A stretch of 38,547 nucleotides of DNA from Pseudomonas costantinii (GTDB taxonomy: Bacteria > Pseudomonadota > Gammaproteobacteria > Pseudomonadales > Pseudomonadaceae), in contig NZ_MDDR01000024.1 in assembly GCF_001870435.1 (NCBI RefSeq), positions 1 to 38,547 on the forward strand, written 5' to 3'. Positions within the stretch are counted from its first letter, which is position 1. Each line of letters starts with the position of its first letter. Made by a program: the position numbers and the translations under genes. The notes under the pieces are model-generated. The model was not told the DNA's origin and made no database searches. It saw only the letters and a list, made by a program, of their open reading frames with translations. Shown here in pieces: positions 1 to 9,115 of this stretch.

Positions 1-1087
1 CCACCCGCCAGTCTTCGCGCAGGGTTTCACCTTCGCCAAGAATCTTTTCCACGAAAATCGGCACATGCCACTTGGGTGACAGCGCGTCGACGCGACGACG
101 CAGCTTGCGACAATAACCGCGCGGGTCGGCCAGCCCGTCGATATGGTCGATGCGCAAACCATCTACCAGGCCTTCACTGATCAGCTCGAAAATCTTGCCG
201 TGGGTCGCTTCGAATACGGCGCTGCGCTCAACGCGCAGGCCACCCAACTCGTTCACATCGAAGAAGCGCCGCCAGTTAATATCGTCCGCCGCCGTGCGCC
301 AGCTAGCGAGGCGGTAGGCCTGCTGCTCAAGTAACGGATGCAGGCGATTGAATCCCTCAGGCTGACGCCCGTCGAACTCGGCGACCCTGTGTTCAATGGC
401 TTGCAGCACGTCGCTCTCAGTGGCCCGTTCGGCCAGCGCGTGTTTGAGCCAGGCGGCTTCTGAATAAGCGTCTTCTTGATAGGCGAGGGCGGTGAAGCGC
501 TCGGCCAAGGGTTCCAGTAATTCATCACTACCCAGGATCGCCGCGTAATCCTTTGGGCAGATTGGAAAGCGGTGTTCGTAATGCTCGACGTAAAACGCGC
601 CATGCTCGGCGTCGAAATGCAGCGCCAGGGCACCCGTTTGCAAGGCGTCGCCGTAATCGCTGCCAAGAAATGGCATCAGCAATTGACCCGCGAGCAGCGG
701 GTCGGACGAGTGCCATTGGATATCGAAAAATTCGCTGTAGGGACTCAATCGACCCCACTCCAACAGGTCCAGCCACCACGGGTTATCGGCACCGCCCACG
801 GCCATATGGTTGGAGACGATATCGAGGATCAGCCCCATGTCGTGTTCACGCAGCGCCGCCACCAGACGGCGCAAGGCAGGCTCGCCGCCCAGTTCAGGGT
901 TAACCGTGGTCGGGTCCACGACGTCGTAGCCATGCATGGAGCCGGCGCGCGCACTGAGCAGCGGCGAGGCATACAGATGGCTGATACCTAACCGGGCGAA
1001 GTACGCCACCAGCGGCACTGCATCATCCAGGGTAAAACCTTTATGGAATTGCAGGCGCTGGGTGGCACGCAGCGGCAGTGCCGTCAT
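1..1087 (-). CDS. treY: Malto-oligosyltrehalose synthase (partial, 3' end cut by window edge)
   Basis: The reading frame is open from an ATG at 1087 to the left edge, so about 362 N-terminal residues are visible. TreY isomerises the reducing-end alpha-1,4 bond of maltodextrins to alpha,alpha-1,1, giving maltooligosyltrehalose, which TreZ then cleaves. The GH13 N-terminal part reads clearly: an SPLLSARAGSMHGYDVVDPT stretch, LILDIVSNHMAVG (GH13 region I), and GLRIDHIDGLADP (region II, with the catalytic Asp). The start overlaps the malQ stop as ATGA, so translation is probably coupled. It is the last visible gene of the glgA-treZ-malQ-treY operon. The identification rests on motif recognition plus this diagnostic neighbourhood. 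Confidence 0.93.
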   Translation of the reverse strand, partial: MTALPLRATQRLQFHKGFTLDDAVPLVAYFARLGISHLYASPLLSARAGSMHGYDVVDPTTVNPELGGEPALRRLVAALREHDMGLILDIVSNHMAVGGADNPWWLDLLEWGRLSPYSEFFDIQWHSSDPLLAGQLLMPFLGSDYGDALQTGALALHFDAEHGAFYVEHYEHRFPICPKDYAAILGSDELLEPLAERFTALAYQEDAYSEAAWLKHALAERATESDVLQAIEHRVAEFDGRQPEGFNRLHPLLEQQAYRLASWRTAADDINWRRFFDVNELGGLRVERSAVFEATHGKIFELISEGLVDGLRIDHIDGLADPRGYCRKLRRRVDALSPKWHVPIFVEKILGEGETLREDWRV

Positions 1088-3168
1088 CGGTCACGCTCGT
1101 GGGCCTGGTTGCGCGCCACCGCGAGCAGTTCGAGGCGGCGGGCGGCGCTATCGTTGTCGAGCAGGCTGGCGGCCTCACCCGGCAGGCGCCGCCGCCAATT
1201 AGGGTGTGTGTCGATCGTGCCGGGCAAGTTGGCTTGCTCTTCGATGCCCAGCGCATCTTCCAGCGGCAACAACACCAACGGCGCGCGGGTGTGGCCGAGG
1301 TAGCGCACGCTGGCGTCGATCACGTGGTCGGTGTCATTGCGGATCTCATCGACGAAGTTCTGCGGGTCCTGGCTCAAGGCCTGGCGCAGCGCCTGGCGTT
1401 CGCGCAGGCGGTGTTCGCTCCACTGCTCCACGGTAGGCGCATCGATCAGGTCGAGTTGGATATTCCATTGGATATCGCGGCTGTGCCACCAGCCGTTGAG
1501 GGTAGGCAAGTCGTGGGTGCTGGTGGTTGCCAGGGCGTTGTCTGGCCAGTCGAGGATCGGCTTGAACTGGCCGTCGTGGTTTTGCTCGAACAACAAGACG
1601 CGCATGCCGAGAATCGAACGGCCGATGAGTTTTTCGCGCAGGCCATCGGGCACCGTGCCGAGGTCTTCGCCGAGAACGATGGCCTGGTGACGGTGAGATT
1701 CCAGCGCCAGCAGGCGCAGCAGGTCATCCACCGGGTAATACAGATAAGCACCTTCACGCGGGGACGCGCCCATGGGGATGACCCAGAGGCGTTGCAGGCC
1801 CATCACATGATCGATCCGTAAGCCGCCGGCATGCGCGAAGTTTGCCCGCAGCATCTCGATAAAGGCGCGAAAGCCGTTGCGCTTGAGGCCTTCCGGAGAA
1901 AACGCGGAGATCCCCCAGCCTTGGCCGGCACGATTGAGGATGTCAGGTGGCGCGCCGACGGTGAGGTCGGCCAGTAATTCATCCTGACGGCTCCAGGCCT
2001 GGCTGCCGCCGCCGTCGGCGCCGACGGCCAGGTCGGCAATCAGGCCGACGCCCATGCCGCTGCCCCGCGCGGCTTGTTGTGCGCGTTCCAGGCAACGCGC
2101 GATCAGCCATTGGCTGAAGGCGAAGTAGCCGATCTCATGGCGATTTTCTTCGGCGAACTGTGCCAGTGCCGGGCTTTGCGGGTTGCGCCATTCCTGCGGC
2201 CAGTGACGCCAGTCGAGGTCTTCGCCTGCGGCGGCGCGAGCGGCTTGCACGGCTTCGAAGCGGCAATGGTTTTCCAGGGCTTCGCCGCCAGCCTGGCGGA
2301 AGCTGAGGAAGTCGGCATGCTGCGGATGCTCGCCGTGGCGGAAGTCTTCGTATAGCGCGCGCAACAAGCGTTGCTTGGCCTTTGCGGCGGCAGGCCAGTC
2401 GATCAGGGTGTGCTGTTCCAGGGTGTGCAACTCATCCGCCAAGCCGAGAGCTTCGATGGCGTTGCGCACCTCGCGCTCGCCGAGGATGCAGCCGGGTGAG
2501 GCATACAGGCTGTTAAGAAACAGACGGCTGGAAGGTGAGTACGGGCTATAGCGCTCGGTGTCGGCGCTGAACATCGCGTGCATCGGGCTGATGGCCAGGG
2601 CATCGGCACCGCGCTCGGCGGCCGAGCGGGCCAGATGCTCAAGCGCCAAGGTGTCACCAAAACCGCCATCGCCCAGGCGACGCAGTGCATACAGTTGGGC
2701 GCTCAGGCCCCAGGCGCGGGCTGGTTGGCTGTCGACTGCCTCGGCCACGCTGTAGCAGTGGGTGGGGGCCACCGCCAAGGTGAATGTCTGGTTCCCGATG
2801 TGCACCTGATGGTAGCCCAAGGCGATAACGCCGGGCAGCACGGCGTTGCCGTCGAGGCGCAACTCCAGGGTTTCGCCGTTTTCCAGATTGATTCGGCACA
2901 GTGTGTCGGGTTCGAAGTAGCGCGCCAGGTCCAGGCCTTCAGCGCTGTCGATGGTCATTAAGGGTGGCAGGTGCTTGTCTTGTTGCACCTGTTCCAGTTC
3001 CAGCAGGCTGGCGTCGATTTCTGCATCGGTATCGGCCGGGTGGCCCAGGCCTTTGAGAACCGCACGCAGGGCGCCGGGTTTCACATGGTGCGGGCGGCCG
3101 TTTGCGTCGATCCAGTCGACGGCCAGGCCCGCTCGGCTGGCGAGAATTTCCAGGTTCGCTTCGCTCAA
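1084..3168 (-). CDS. malQ: 4-alpha-glucanotransferase (amylomaltase)
   Basis: At 694 aa it matches the usual length of the long bacterial MalQ form. It transfers alpha-1,4-glucan segments between maltodextrins in the cytoplasm, supplying chains of suitable length to TreY/TreZ. GH77 motifs are visible: GLRIDHVMGL with the nucleophile Asp, VLGEDLGTVP with the acid/base Glu, and STHDLPTLNGWW with the third carboxylate. The start is TTG at 3168, overlapping the treZ stop as TTGA. A GGAGAA Shine-Dalgarno about six bases upstream supports this unusual start. The downstream end overlaps treY by four bases (ATGA), so the three genes are translationally chained. Confidence 0.95.
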   Translation of the reverse strand: MSEANLEILASRAGLAVDWIDANGRPHHVKPGALRAVLKGLGHPADTDAEIDASLLELEQVQQDKHLPPLMTIDSAEGLDLARYFEPDTLCRINLENGETLELRLDGNAVLPGVIALGYHQVHIGNQTFTLAVAPTHCYSVAEAVDSQPARAWGLSAQLYALRRLGDGGFGDTLALEHLARSAAERGADALAISPMHAMFSADTERYSPYSPSSRLFLNSLYASPGCILGEREVRNAIEALGLADELHTLEQHTLIDWPAAAKAKQRLLRALYEDFRHGEHPQHADFLSFRQAGGEALENHCRFEAVQAARAAAGEDLDWRHWPQEWRNPQSPALAQFAEENRHEIGYFAFSQWLIARCLERAQQAARGSGMGVGLIADLAVGADGGGSQAWSRQDELLADLTVGAPPDILNRAGQGWGISAFSPEGLKRNGFRAFIEMLRANFAHAGGLRIDHVMGLQRLWVIPMGASPREGAYLYYPVDDLLRLLALESHRHQAIVLGEDLGTVPDGLREKLIGRSILGMRVLLFEQNHDGQFKPILDWPDNALATTSTHDLPTLNGWWHSRDIQWNIQLDLIDAPTVEQWSEHRLRERQALRQALSQDPQNFVDEIRNDTDHVIDASVRYLGHTRAPLVLLPLEDALGIEEQANLPGTIDTHPNWRRRLPGEAASLLDNDSAARRLELLAVARNQAHERDR

Positions 3169-4910
3169 GGGTGTTCTCCAACAGGGGATAAGGCCACGCG
3201 TGCGCTGAACGGCGCCAACTGCGCCTCTTCTTGGGCAGGCGTCTCGAATAGCAGGTGCTTCGGCGCGGGGTGAGCCAACGGTGTCGCGCTGAGGTTGAGG
3301 TCGATCTGCAACACGCTGCCGTTACCCAGGCGCCAGCGGGCGGTGACGGCACCGTCTGCCAACACCTGCGCGCCCAAGGCCACGCTGCCCGGCAAATGCG
3401 GCACGATATGTCGGTGACGCAGGCTCAGCAGGTGGCGGTAGAACTGGGTGTGCTGGTTTTCGCTGAAGGTGGGTGATGAGTGCAGGAAGGTCGGCAGGGC
3501 ATTGGGGTCGGGGATGCGTGCGCGCCGTTCGGGATCATGGAAGGCGGCGAAATCAGCAAACTCATTGCGCCGGCCTTCGCGCACCGCTTCGGCCAGTTCG
3601 CCGTGGTGATCGGTGAAAAACAGGAACGGCTCGGCGGCGTTAACTTCATCGCCCATGAACACCAGCGGGATCATGGGCGACATCAGCAATAACGTCGTTG
3701 CCGCTTTCAGAGCCTGGGGCGAGCACAATTGATGGAGGCGTTCGCCCAGGGCGCGATTGCCGATCTGGTCATGATTCTGCAAGAACAGCACGAAGGCGCT
3801 GGGCGGCAAATGCCCGCTGGGTTCACCGCGTTTATCGCCATGGCGAGTGGTGTGGCCCTGATAGATAAAACCTTCGCCCAGGCAGCGTGCCAGCTTGGCC
3901 GTGGTGTCGTCGGCAAAATCGCTGTAATAGGCATCGGTTTCGCCGGTCAGCAGCACATGCAGGGCGTTGTGACCATCGTCGTTCCACTGCGCATCGAAAT
4001 CGTGTTCCAGCAGGCTGGCCTGGTTGAGTTCGTTTTCCAGCACCAGCCACACATGGCGGCCGATATCGGTTTGCTGGCGCACCCGTTGCGCCAGTTTCTG
4101 CAAAAAACCTGGGTTGTCGATGGCGTGTACCGCGTCCAGGCGCAGGCCGTCGAAGCGGTATTCGAGCAGCCACATCAGTGCGTTATCGAGAAAAAAATCG
4201 CGCACTTCACGGCGATCAAAATCAATGCCTGCGCCCCATGGCGTGTGCACGTCCTGTTGAAAGAAGCCTTTGGCGTATTGGCCCAGGTAATTGCCGTCGG
4301 GGCCGAAGTGGTTGTAGACCACGTCGAGGATGACTGCGATGCCGTGTTCGTGGGCGCTGTCGATCAAGTGCTTGAGTTGTTCGGGCGTGCCGTAGGAGGC
4401 TTGGGGTGCATAGGGCAGGACTCCGTCGTAACCCCAATTGCGCTCGCCGGGAAATTGCCCCAAAGGCATCAATTCAATCGCGGTGATGCCCAGCTCGGCC
4501 AGGCGCGAAAGGTGCTGTTCGACTGCTGCGTAGCCGCCCAGCGCGCCGACATGCAGTTCGTAGATCACCGCCTCATGCCATGGGCGGCCTTGCCACGGGC
4601 TGTGTCGCCATTGATAGGCGAGCGGGTCGACGACCAGGCTCCAACCGTTCACATCCAAGGCCTGAGCCCTGGACGCCGGGTCGGGTACATCCGTTTCGCC
4701 GTCGATGTTGTAGCGGTAGCGAGTACCTGCCGGGCACCGTACCTCCACGTCAAACCAGCCCTCTGCCTGGGGCAGCATGGCGATGGATTTGCCGTCTTCC
4801 AGTTCAACGCTGACATAAAATGCATCGGGCGCCCACAAGGCAAAACGCGTGTGTTGCGCGTCCAGCATGATTGCGCCGTGGGGCCAGGTTTCCAGATTCC
4901 GTGATGGCAT
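3165..4910 (-). CDS. treZ: Malto-oligosyltrehalose trehalohydrolase
   Basis: 581 aa, the expected TreZ length. It hydrolyses the alpha-1,4 bond next to the terminal trehalosyl unit, releasing free trehalose, an osmotic and desiccation protectant. An N-terminal beta-sandwich (roughly residues 1-100) precedes the GH13 barrel. The catalytic triad is visible: Asp259 in FDGLRLDAVHAI, Glu292 in LVLENELN and Asp381 in FLQNHDQIGNR. The ATG at 4910 is preceded by GGGAGGG about nine bases upstream. It starts 20 bases after the glgA stop and overlaps malQ at its 3' end, so it belongs to the same operon. Confidence 0.95.
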   Translation of the reverse strand: MPSRNLETWPHGAIMLDAQHTRFALWAPDAFYVSVELEDGKSIAMLPQAEGWFDVEVRCPAGTRYRYNIDGETDVPDPASRAQALDVNGWSLVVDPLAYQWRHSPWQGRPWHEAVIYELHVGALGGYAAVEQHLSRLAELGITAIELMPLGQFPGERNWGYDGVLPYAPQASYGTPEQLKHLIDSAHEHGIAVILDVVYNHFGPDGNYLGQYAKGFFQQDVHTPWGAGIDFDRREVRDFFLDNALMWLLEYRFDGLRLDAVHAIDNPGFLQKLAQRVRQQTDIGRHVWLVLENELNQASLLEHDFDAQWNDDGHNALHVLLTGETDAYYSDFADDTTAKLARCLGEGFIYQGHTTRHGDKRGEPSGHLPPSAFVLFLQNHDQIGNRALGERLHQLCSPQALKAATTLLLMSPMIPLVFMGDEVNAAEPFLFFTDHHGELAEAVREGRRNEFADFAAFHDPERRARIPDPNALPTFLHSSPTFSENQHTQFYRHLLSLRHRHIVPHLPGSVALGAQVLADGAVTARWRLGNGSVLQIDLNLSATPLAHPAPKHLLFETPAQEEAQLAPFSARVALSPVGEHP

Positions 4911-4929
4911 CTATGAAGCCCTCCCTTGA

Positions 4930-6486
4930 TTACTTAGCGGATTTCCCCAAGGCCTTGGCCACCAGTTGTTCGTACAGTTCGGCATAGGGTTCCACGGCCT
5001 GACACCAGTTGAAGGGTTGGGTCATGGCGCGGCAGCGCATGGCGTTGAGCAGGCCGGTGTTGGCGAATACCTTAAAGGCACGACTCAGTGCTTCTTCGTA
5101 GCTGGCGACGGTGGATTCATTGAACAGGAACCCGGTAACGCCATTTTCGATGGTGTCCGCCAGGCCGCCGGTGTTACGCGCAACCGGCAATGAACCGAAG
5201 CGCTGGGCGTACATTTGGCTTAGGCCGCAGGGTTCATACCTCGATGGCATCAGCAGGAAATCGCTGCCGGCGAACATACGACGGGCATCGGTCTCGTTAA
5301 AGCCGATACGCACGCCGACTTGGCCTGGGAAGCGCAGGGCCAGTTCACGCATGGCGTGTTCTTCTTCCGGCTCGCCACGTCCGATAATGGCAATCTGGCC
5401 ACCGTTTTCGACGATAAACCCGGCGACCGCTTCGGTGAGGTCCAGACCTTTTTGATAGACCAGGCGCGAGACCACGGCGAACAGCGGACCGGCGCAGTCG
5501 TGCAGGCCAAACAGCTCGCGCACATGGGCGGCGTTGACGGCCTTGCCTTCCCAATCGCCGATATTGAAGTTGTGGGTCAGGTGAGTGTCAGTGGCGGTTT
5601 CCCAGCTTTCGTCGATGCCATTGGGGATACCGCTGAGCAGGCCTTGCTGTGTCTTGCTGGCCAGGAAACCATCGAGTCCACAGCCAAATTCCGGGGTGGT
5701 GATTTCCTGGGCGTAGGTGGCGCTCACGGTGGTGATGTGGCTGGAGTACGCCATGCCGGCCTTGAGGAACGACATCTTGCCGTAGAACTCCATGCCTTCT
5801 TGTTGCAGGGCATGCGGGGGAATACCCAGCTCAGGAGTAGATGCCAGACTGACTACGCCCTGATACGCAAGGTTGTGGATGGTAAACAGGGTCGGCGTAC
5901 GTGACCCACGCCAGTGCATGTAAGCCGGGGCCAGGCCGGCGGGCCAGTCGTGGGCGTGCACTAAGTCTGGGCACCAGTGGATTTGTGCGAGGTTGGCGGC
6001 CATGTCGGCGGCGGCCAGGCCCAGGCGGGCAAAGCGAATATGGTTGTCCGGCCAGTCGCGACCGTTGTTGGCGCCGTAAGGCGTGCCTTCACGCTCATAG
6101 AGTTCAGGGCAGATCAATACGTAGATGACCAGGCCGTCCTTGAGGTCCATGCGCCCGATCTTGCACGGCGGCAGCGCGGCGTGGCCACCCAGTTCGCCGA
6201 TGATGTGGATCGGGTTGTCGCTTTCCATCACTTGCGGATAACCGGGGATCAATACCCGTACATCGTGCAGGTGGGCCATGGCGCGGGGCAGGGCTGCAGA
6301 CACGTCGCCCAAGCCGCCGGTTTTCACCAGGTCGGCGAATTCTGAGGTAACAAACAACACTTTCTTGCGATTGGGGTTCTGACTCACGATCGGCCGCGCG
6401 GTGGTGGGCAGGTCGGCCAACGAAGTCGGTCCCCCTGCCGCCTGACTGACACGCTCTCCCTGAAGATCTACAGCGGCACTGATCAT
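4930..6486 (-). CDS. glgA: Glycogen synthase (ADP-glucose:alpha-1,4-glucan glucosyltransferase)
   Basis: 518 aa GT5 glycosyltransferase. It makes alpha-1,4-glucan, the substrate of the downstream MalQ/TreY/TreZ enzymes. The N-terminal KTGGLGDV loop that binds ADP-glucose is present in VLFVTSEFADLVKTGGLGDV, and the C-terminal Rossmann half carries SRYEPCGLSQMYAQRFG and NTGGLADT. The frame is open to 6564, but I chose the ATG at 6486. It has GGGAGAG a few bases upstream, and the extra 26 residues look unlike any GlgA N-terminus. It is the first gene of the operon, with a 533-base non-coding stretch upstream that should hold the operon promoter. Confidence 0.94.
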   Translation of the reverse strand: MISAAVDLQGERVSQAAGGPTSLADLPTTARPIVSQNPNRKKVLFVTSEFADLVKTGGLGDVSAALPRAMAHLHDVRVLIPGYPQVMESDNPIHIIGELGGHAALPPCKIGRMDLKDGLVIYVLICPELYEREGTPYGANNGRDWPDNHIRFARLGLAAADMAANLAQIHWCPDLVHAHDWPAGLAPAYMHWRGSRTPTLFTIHNLAYQGVVSLASTPELGIPPHALQQEGMEFYGKMSFLKAGMAYSSHITTVSATYAQEITTPEFGCGLDGFLASKTQQGLLSGIPNGIDESWETATDTHLTHNFNIGDWEGKAVNAAHVRELFGLHDCAGPLFAVVSRLVYQKGLDLTEAVAGFIVENGGQIAIIGRGEPEEEHAMRELALRFPGQVGVRIGFNETDARRMFAGSDFLLMPSRYEPCGLSQMYAQRFGSLPVARNTGGLADTIENGVTGFLFNESTVASYEEALSRAFKVFANTGLLNAMRCRAMTQPFNWCQAVEPYAELYEQLVAKALGKSAK

Positions 6487-7019
6487 AGTTCTCTCCCAAT
6501 ATTGGTAGGCTAATGGCCCGCTGCCACTAGCTCCGATGGCCGCATCCTGCGGCCAGGCGCACAAGCACTGTACAAACTGGCAAGGCGTATGCCAGTTGCA
6601 TGATTAGCTCAAAAAGATTGGATGGACGGGCATTCGGCGTGAACCGAATATGCTCGCCTTACCTTAAAACTGGACCTGCGGCAGAGTTGTAAAGTTTCGA
6701 TTTTTTGCGGGGTTTTTGTTTTGAAACGGACCCATCGGTCATCAGTCTAGGACAGAATCTAGAGCCTGTAGGGTTTCTGGAGAAATTTTGTAGGACAAAA
6801 AACTTGTAACCATATGCACGGTTTAAAACTGGGGATGAACGGCTGGGGCGTTGTGGCGAGCAGGCCCGCCCTGCGTTGGGCTGCGAAGCAGCCCTAAAAC
6901 GGACACCCGGGATAAATCTGATGCACCGAAGCAGCCTACTGGGGGCGCTTTACACTCCAATGCAGGGCAAGCCTGCTCGCCACAGGCCTGCACTCGCTCT
7001 TAAATGGTGCGAGGCTTGA
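6487..7019. other. Non-coding stretch upstream of glgA
   Basis: 533 bases without a convincing gene. It separates glgA (transcribed leftwards from 6486) from the 3' end of the dehydrogenase gene at 7020. It should contain the promoter of the glycogen/trehalose operon, but I cannot assign -35/-10 boxes with confidence. A short hairpin (ATTCGG, 6-base loop, CCGAAT, around 6632-6648) lies in the leader region, and a large imperfect palindrome occupies 6852-6984. Confidence 0.7.
6852..6984. repeat. Large imperfect palindromic intergenic repeat (Pseudomonas REP/GI-type)
   Basis: The outer arms 6852-6874 and 6962-6984 are reverse complements over 23 bases with two mismatches. Inside the left half, 6878-6894 forms a perfect 7-bp stem with a GAA loop (GGGCTGC-GAA-GCAGCCC). 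Elements with a GTGGCGAGC... outer arm and a GGGCTGC hairpin are characteristic of intergenic repeats in fluorescent pseudomonads. It lies just downstream of the dehydrogenase gene, a common position for such repeats, where they can act as terminators or RNA-stability elements. Confidence 0.75.
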
Positions 7020-7973
7020 TCAGCCCAGCACGCGAATGGGGGCTTGTTTCGCCCAGGCTTGAATGTCTTCAATCATTTGCTGATAAAACTGCCGGTAATT
7101 CTGCTCGCTCACATACCCCACATGCGGGGTGGCGAGTACGTTGGGCAATCGACGAAATGGATGATCAACCGGCAGCGGCTCCTCGGCATACACATCCAGC
7201 GCCGCGCCCGCCAGGCGTCCCGTTGACAACGCCTGCACTAGCGCCTGCTCATCCACAATCGGCCCACGCGCGGTATTCACCAACCGCGCCGTGGGCTTCA
7301 TCCAGCCCAGCGCCTCGGCATCCACCAAGCCGCGACTGCGCTCGCTGAGCACCAAGTGAACGGTGAGAATGTCGGCTTGCTCAAACAGCTCGCGCTTGCT
7401 GACCCAGGTCACCCCTGACTCGGCCGCACGCTCCGGCGTGAGGTTCTCACTCCAGGCAATCACCCGCATACCAAACACCTGGGCAAATTGCGCAACTTTC
7501 TGGCCAATGCTGCCCAACCCGAGAACTCCCAGCGTCTTGCCATACAAATCGCCACCCAGGCCAACCTGCCAGTTGCCGGCGCGCAGGGAGTTGGCTTCGG
7601 CCAGCAGGTTACGGGTGGAGGCCATGATCAACGCCCAGGTCAATTCCGGCGCCGCCTGCTTATAGCTGTCGGTGCCACAGACCTGGATGCCGAGCGCCTT
7701 GGCCGCGTGAATGTCGATGGCGGCATTACGCATGCCGCCGGTCACCAACAGCTTGAGGTCTGGCAAACCTTGCAGCAGCGCCTTGTCGAAGGTGGAGCGT
7801 TCACGCATCACGCAAATGACGTCGAACCCCTGCAAACGCTTGGCCATCGTGGCGGTATCCGCGGGGTAATCGTGAAGGAAATGCACCTGGCCCAAAGCTT
7901 CCAGGACTGACCAGTCCACCACGCCACTGGCCACATTCTGCCAATCATCAATAACTGCGATCTGTACCGACAT
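7020..7973 (-). CDS. D-isomer-specific 2-hydroxyacid dehydrogenase, NAD(P)-binding
   Basis: 317 aa cytosolic oxidoreductase of the D-2-hydroxyacid dehydrogenase family (relatives of phosphoglycerate and glyoxylate/hydroxypyruvate reductases). The dinucleotide-binding GLGSIG motif is near residue 150. The LVNTARGPIVDEQAL segment and the catalytic His in LATPHVGYVS near residue 285 follow in the family order. The ATG at 7973 has GAGG upstream. The substrate cannot be told from sequence; several unnamed pseudomonad paralogues exist. It begins 27 bases after the hydrolase gene at 8000 on the same strand, so the two may be co-transcribed. Confidence 0.88.
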   Translation of the reverse strand: MSVQIAVIDDWQNVASGVVDWSVLEALGQVHFLHDYPADTATMAKRLQGFDVICVMRERSTFDKALLQGLPDLKLLVTGGMRNAAIDIHAAKALGIQVCGTDSYKQAAPELTWALIMASTRNLLAEANSLRAGNWQVGLGGDLYGKTLGVLGLGSIGQKVAQFAQVFGMRVIAWSENLTPERAAESGVTWVSKRELFEQADILTVHLVLSERSRGLVDAEALGWMKPTARLVNTARGPIVDEQALVQALSTGRLAGAALDVYAEEPLPVDHPFRRLPNVLATPHVGYVSEQNYRQFYQQMIEDIQAWAKQAPIRVLG

Positions 7974-7999
7974 TCACGAGTGCCTCGAAAAAGGTTGGA

Positions 8000-9013
8000 T
8001 TAAAGGGCGTTCAAACCCTGCAACAGCGTCTTGTGAAACTGGGCCGGTTCTTCCATCTGCGGCGCATGCCCCAGGCCAGGGAACTCCACCAGGGTTGCAT
8101 GGGGGATCAGCTTGGCGACCTGCTTGCCAAGCACATCGTAGTGACCCAGCCTGGCCTTGACCGCAGGCGGCGCGATATCGCTACCGATGGCGGTGGTGTC
8201 GGCCGTGCCGATCAACAGCAGAGTGGGCATCTGCAAGTCTTTGAACTCGTAGTACACCGGCTGATTGAAGATCATGTCGTAAATCAATGCTGAGTTCCAT
8301 GCGACCTGGGTATGCCCCGGCCCTTTATTCAGGCCTGCGAGCATGTCGACCCAACGCTCGTACTCGGGTTTCCAGCGCCCGACGTAATACGTATTGAGTT
8401 CATAGTTGCGGATGCTGTCGGCGCTGAGTTTCAGTTCGCGTTCATACCATTGGTCGACGCTGCGATAGGGCACGCCCAGCGCCTTCCAGTCCTCCAAGCC
8501 TATAGGGTTGACCAGCGCCAACTGCTCGGTTTGCGCCGGGTAGAGCAGCGCGTAACGGGTGGCGAGCATGCCGCCGGTGGAATGGCCTACCACCGTCGCT
8601 TTTTGAATGCCGAGGGTTTGCAATAGTTGGTGGGTGTTGAGCGCCAATTGCTGGAAGCTGTACTGGTAATGGTCAGGTTTGCTGGAGGTACAGAAGCCGA
8701 TCTGATCCGGTGCTATTACTCGGTAACCGGCGTTGCTCAAAACCTTTATCGATTCATCCCAGGTGGCGCCACAGAAGTTCTTGCCGTGCATCAGCACAAC
8801 GCTGCGCCCGTTGGCCTTGCCCTTGGCGGGAACGTCCATGTAACCCATCTGCAGGTTTTTGCCCTGGGATTGGAAGGTGAAATGTTCGACCGGATAGGGG
8901 TACTGAAAGCCTTGCAGCTCGGGGCCATAGGCGTGGCCTTCAGTTGCGGCGAGGGCGGGAAGGGTGGCGCTCAGCAGCAGGCTGACGGCGCAGAGTGAGC
9001 GGATCAACGTCAT
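8000..9013 (-). CDS. Secreted alpha/beta-fold hydrolase (Sec signal peptide)
   Basis: 337 aa. Residues 1-22 form a Sec signal peptide ending ALA, so the enzyme is probably periplasmic. The alpha/beta-hydrolase core has an HGKNFCGATW oxyanion-loop segment, the nucleophile elbow GHSTGG (Ser145), Asp272 in GTADTT and His316 in GLGHAPQ, a complete triad. The substrate is unknown (ester, amide or epoxide-like). It is a close paralogue of the next gene upstream (9116-10129): same length, same residue numbering of the triad, and only the N-terminus clearly different. The pair looks like a tandem duplication. Confidence 0.88.
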   Translation of the reverse strand: MTLIRSLCAVSLLLSATLPALAATEGHAYGPELQGFQYPYPVEHFTFQSQGKNLQMGYMDVPAKGKANGRSVVLMHGKNFCGATWDESIKVLSNAGYRVIAPDQIGFCTSSKPDHYQYSFQQLALNTHQLLQTLGIQKATVVGHSTGGMLATRYALLYPAQTEQLALVNPIGLEDWKALGVPYRSVDQWYERELKLSADSIRNYELNTYYVGRWKPEYERWVDMLAGLNKGPGHTQVAWNSALIYDMIFNQPVYYEFKDLQMPTLLLIGTADTTAIGSDIAPPAVKARLGHYDVLGKQVAKLIPHATLVEFPGLGHAPQMEEPAQFHKTLLQGLNAL

Positions 9014-9070
9014 GGGCCAGGCTCCGGTAATAGTGCCCGGATGCTGTGGCGCAGGGATTAAGCGCAGATT

Positions 9071-9105
9071 AACGGAGCGCGGCGAGAGGCCGCCAGCGCT
9101 CCGTT
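9071..9105 (-). terminator. Stem-loop between the two paralogous hydrolase genes
   Basis: AACGGAGCG at 9071-9079 pairs with CGCTCCGTT at 9097-9105, and the stem extends through a GGC/GCC core. It follows the stop of the lipoprotein hydrolase (9116). The run of T after it is poor, so it may attenuate rather than fully terminate before the second hydrolase gene. Confidence 0.5.
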
Positions 9106-9115
9106 AGTCATCGGG

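Noticed and set aside
1078..1821. 247-codon plus-strand open frame
   Set aside because: Antisense to malQ; low-complexity composition typical of shadow frames.
3729..4904. 391-codon plus-strand open frame
   Set aside because: It is antisense to treZ, whose catalytic residues are all present. The product resembles no protein, and long antisense frames are expected in GC-rich DNA.
6487..6564. Longer N-terminus for GlgA
   Set aside because: The added residues have no ribosome site and no counterpart in the family; ATG 6486 has a good site.
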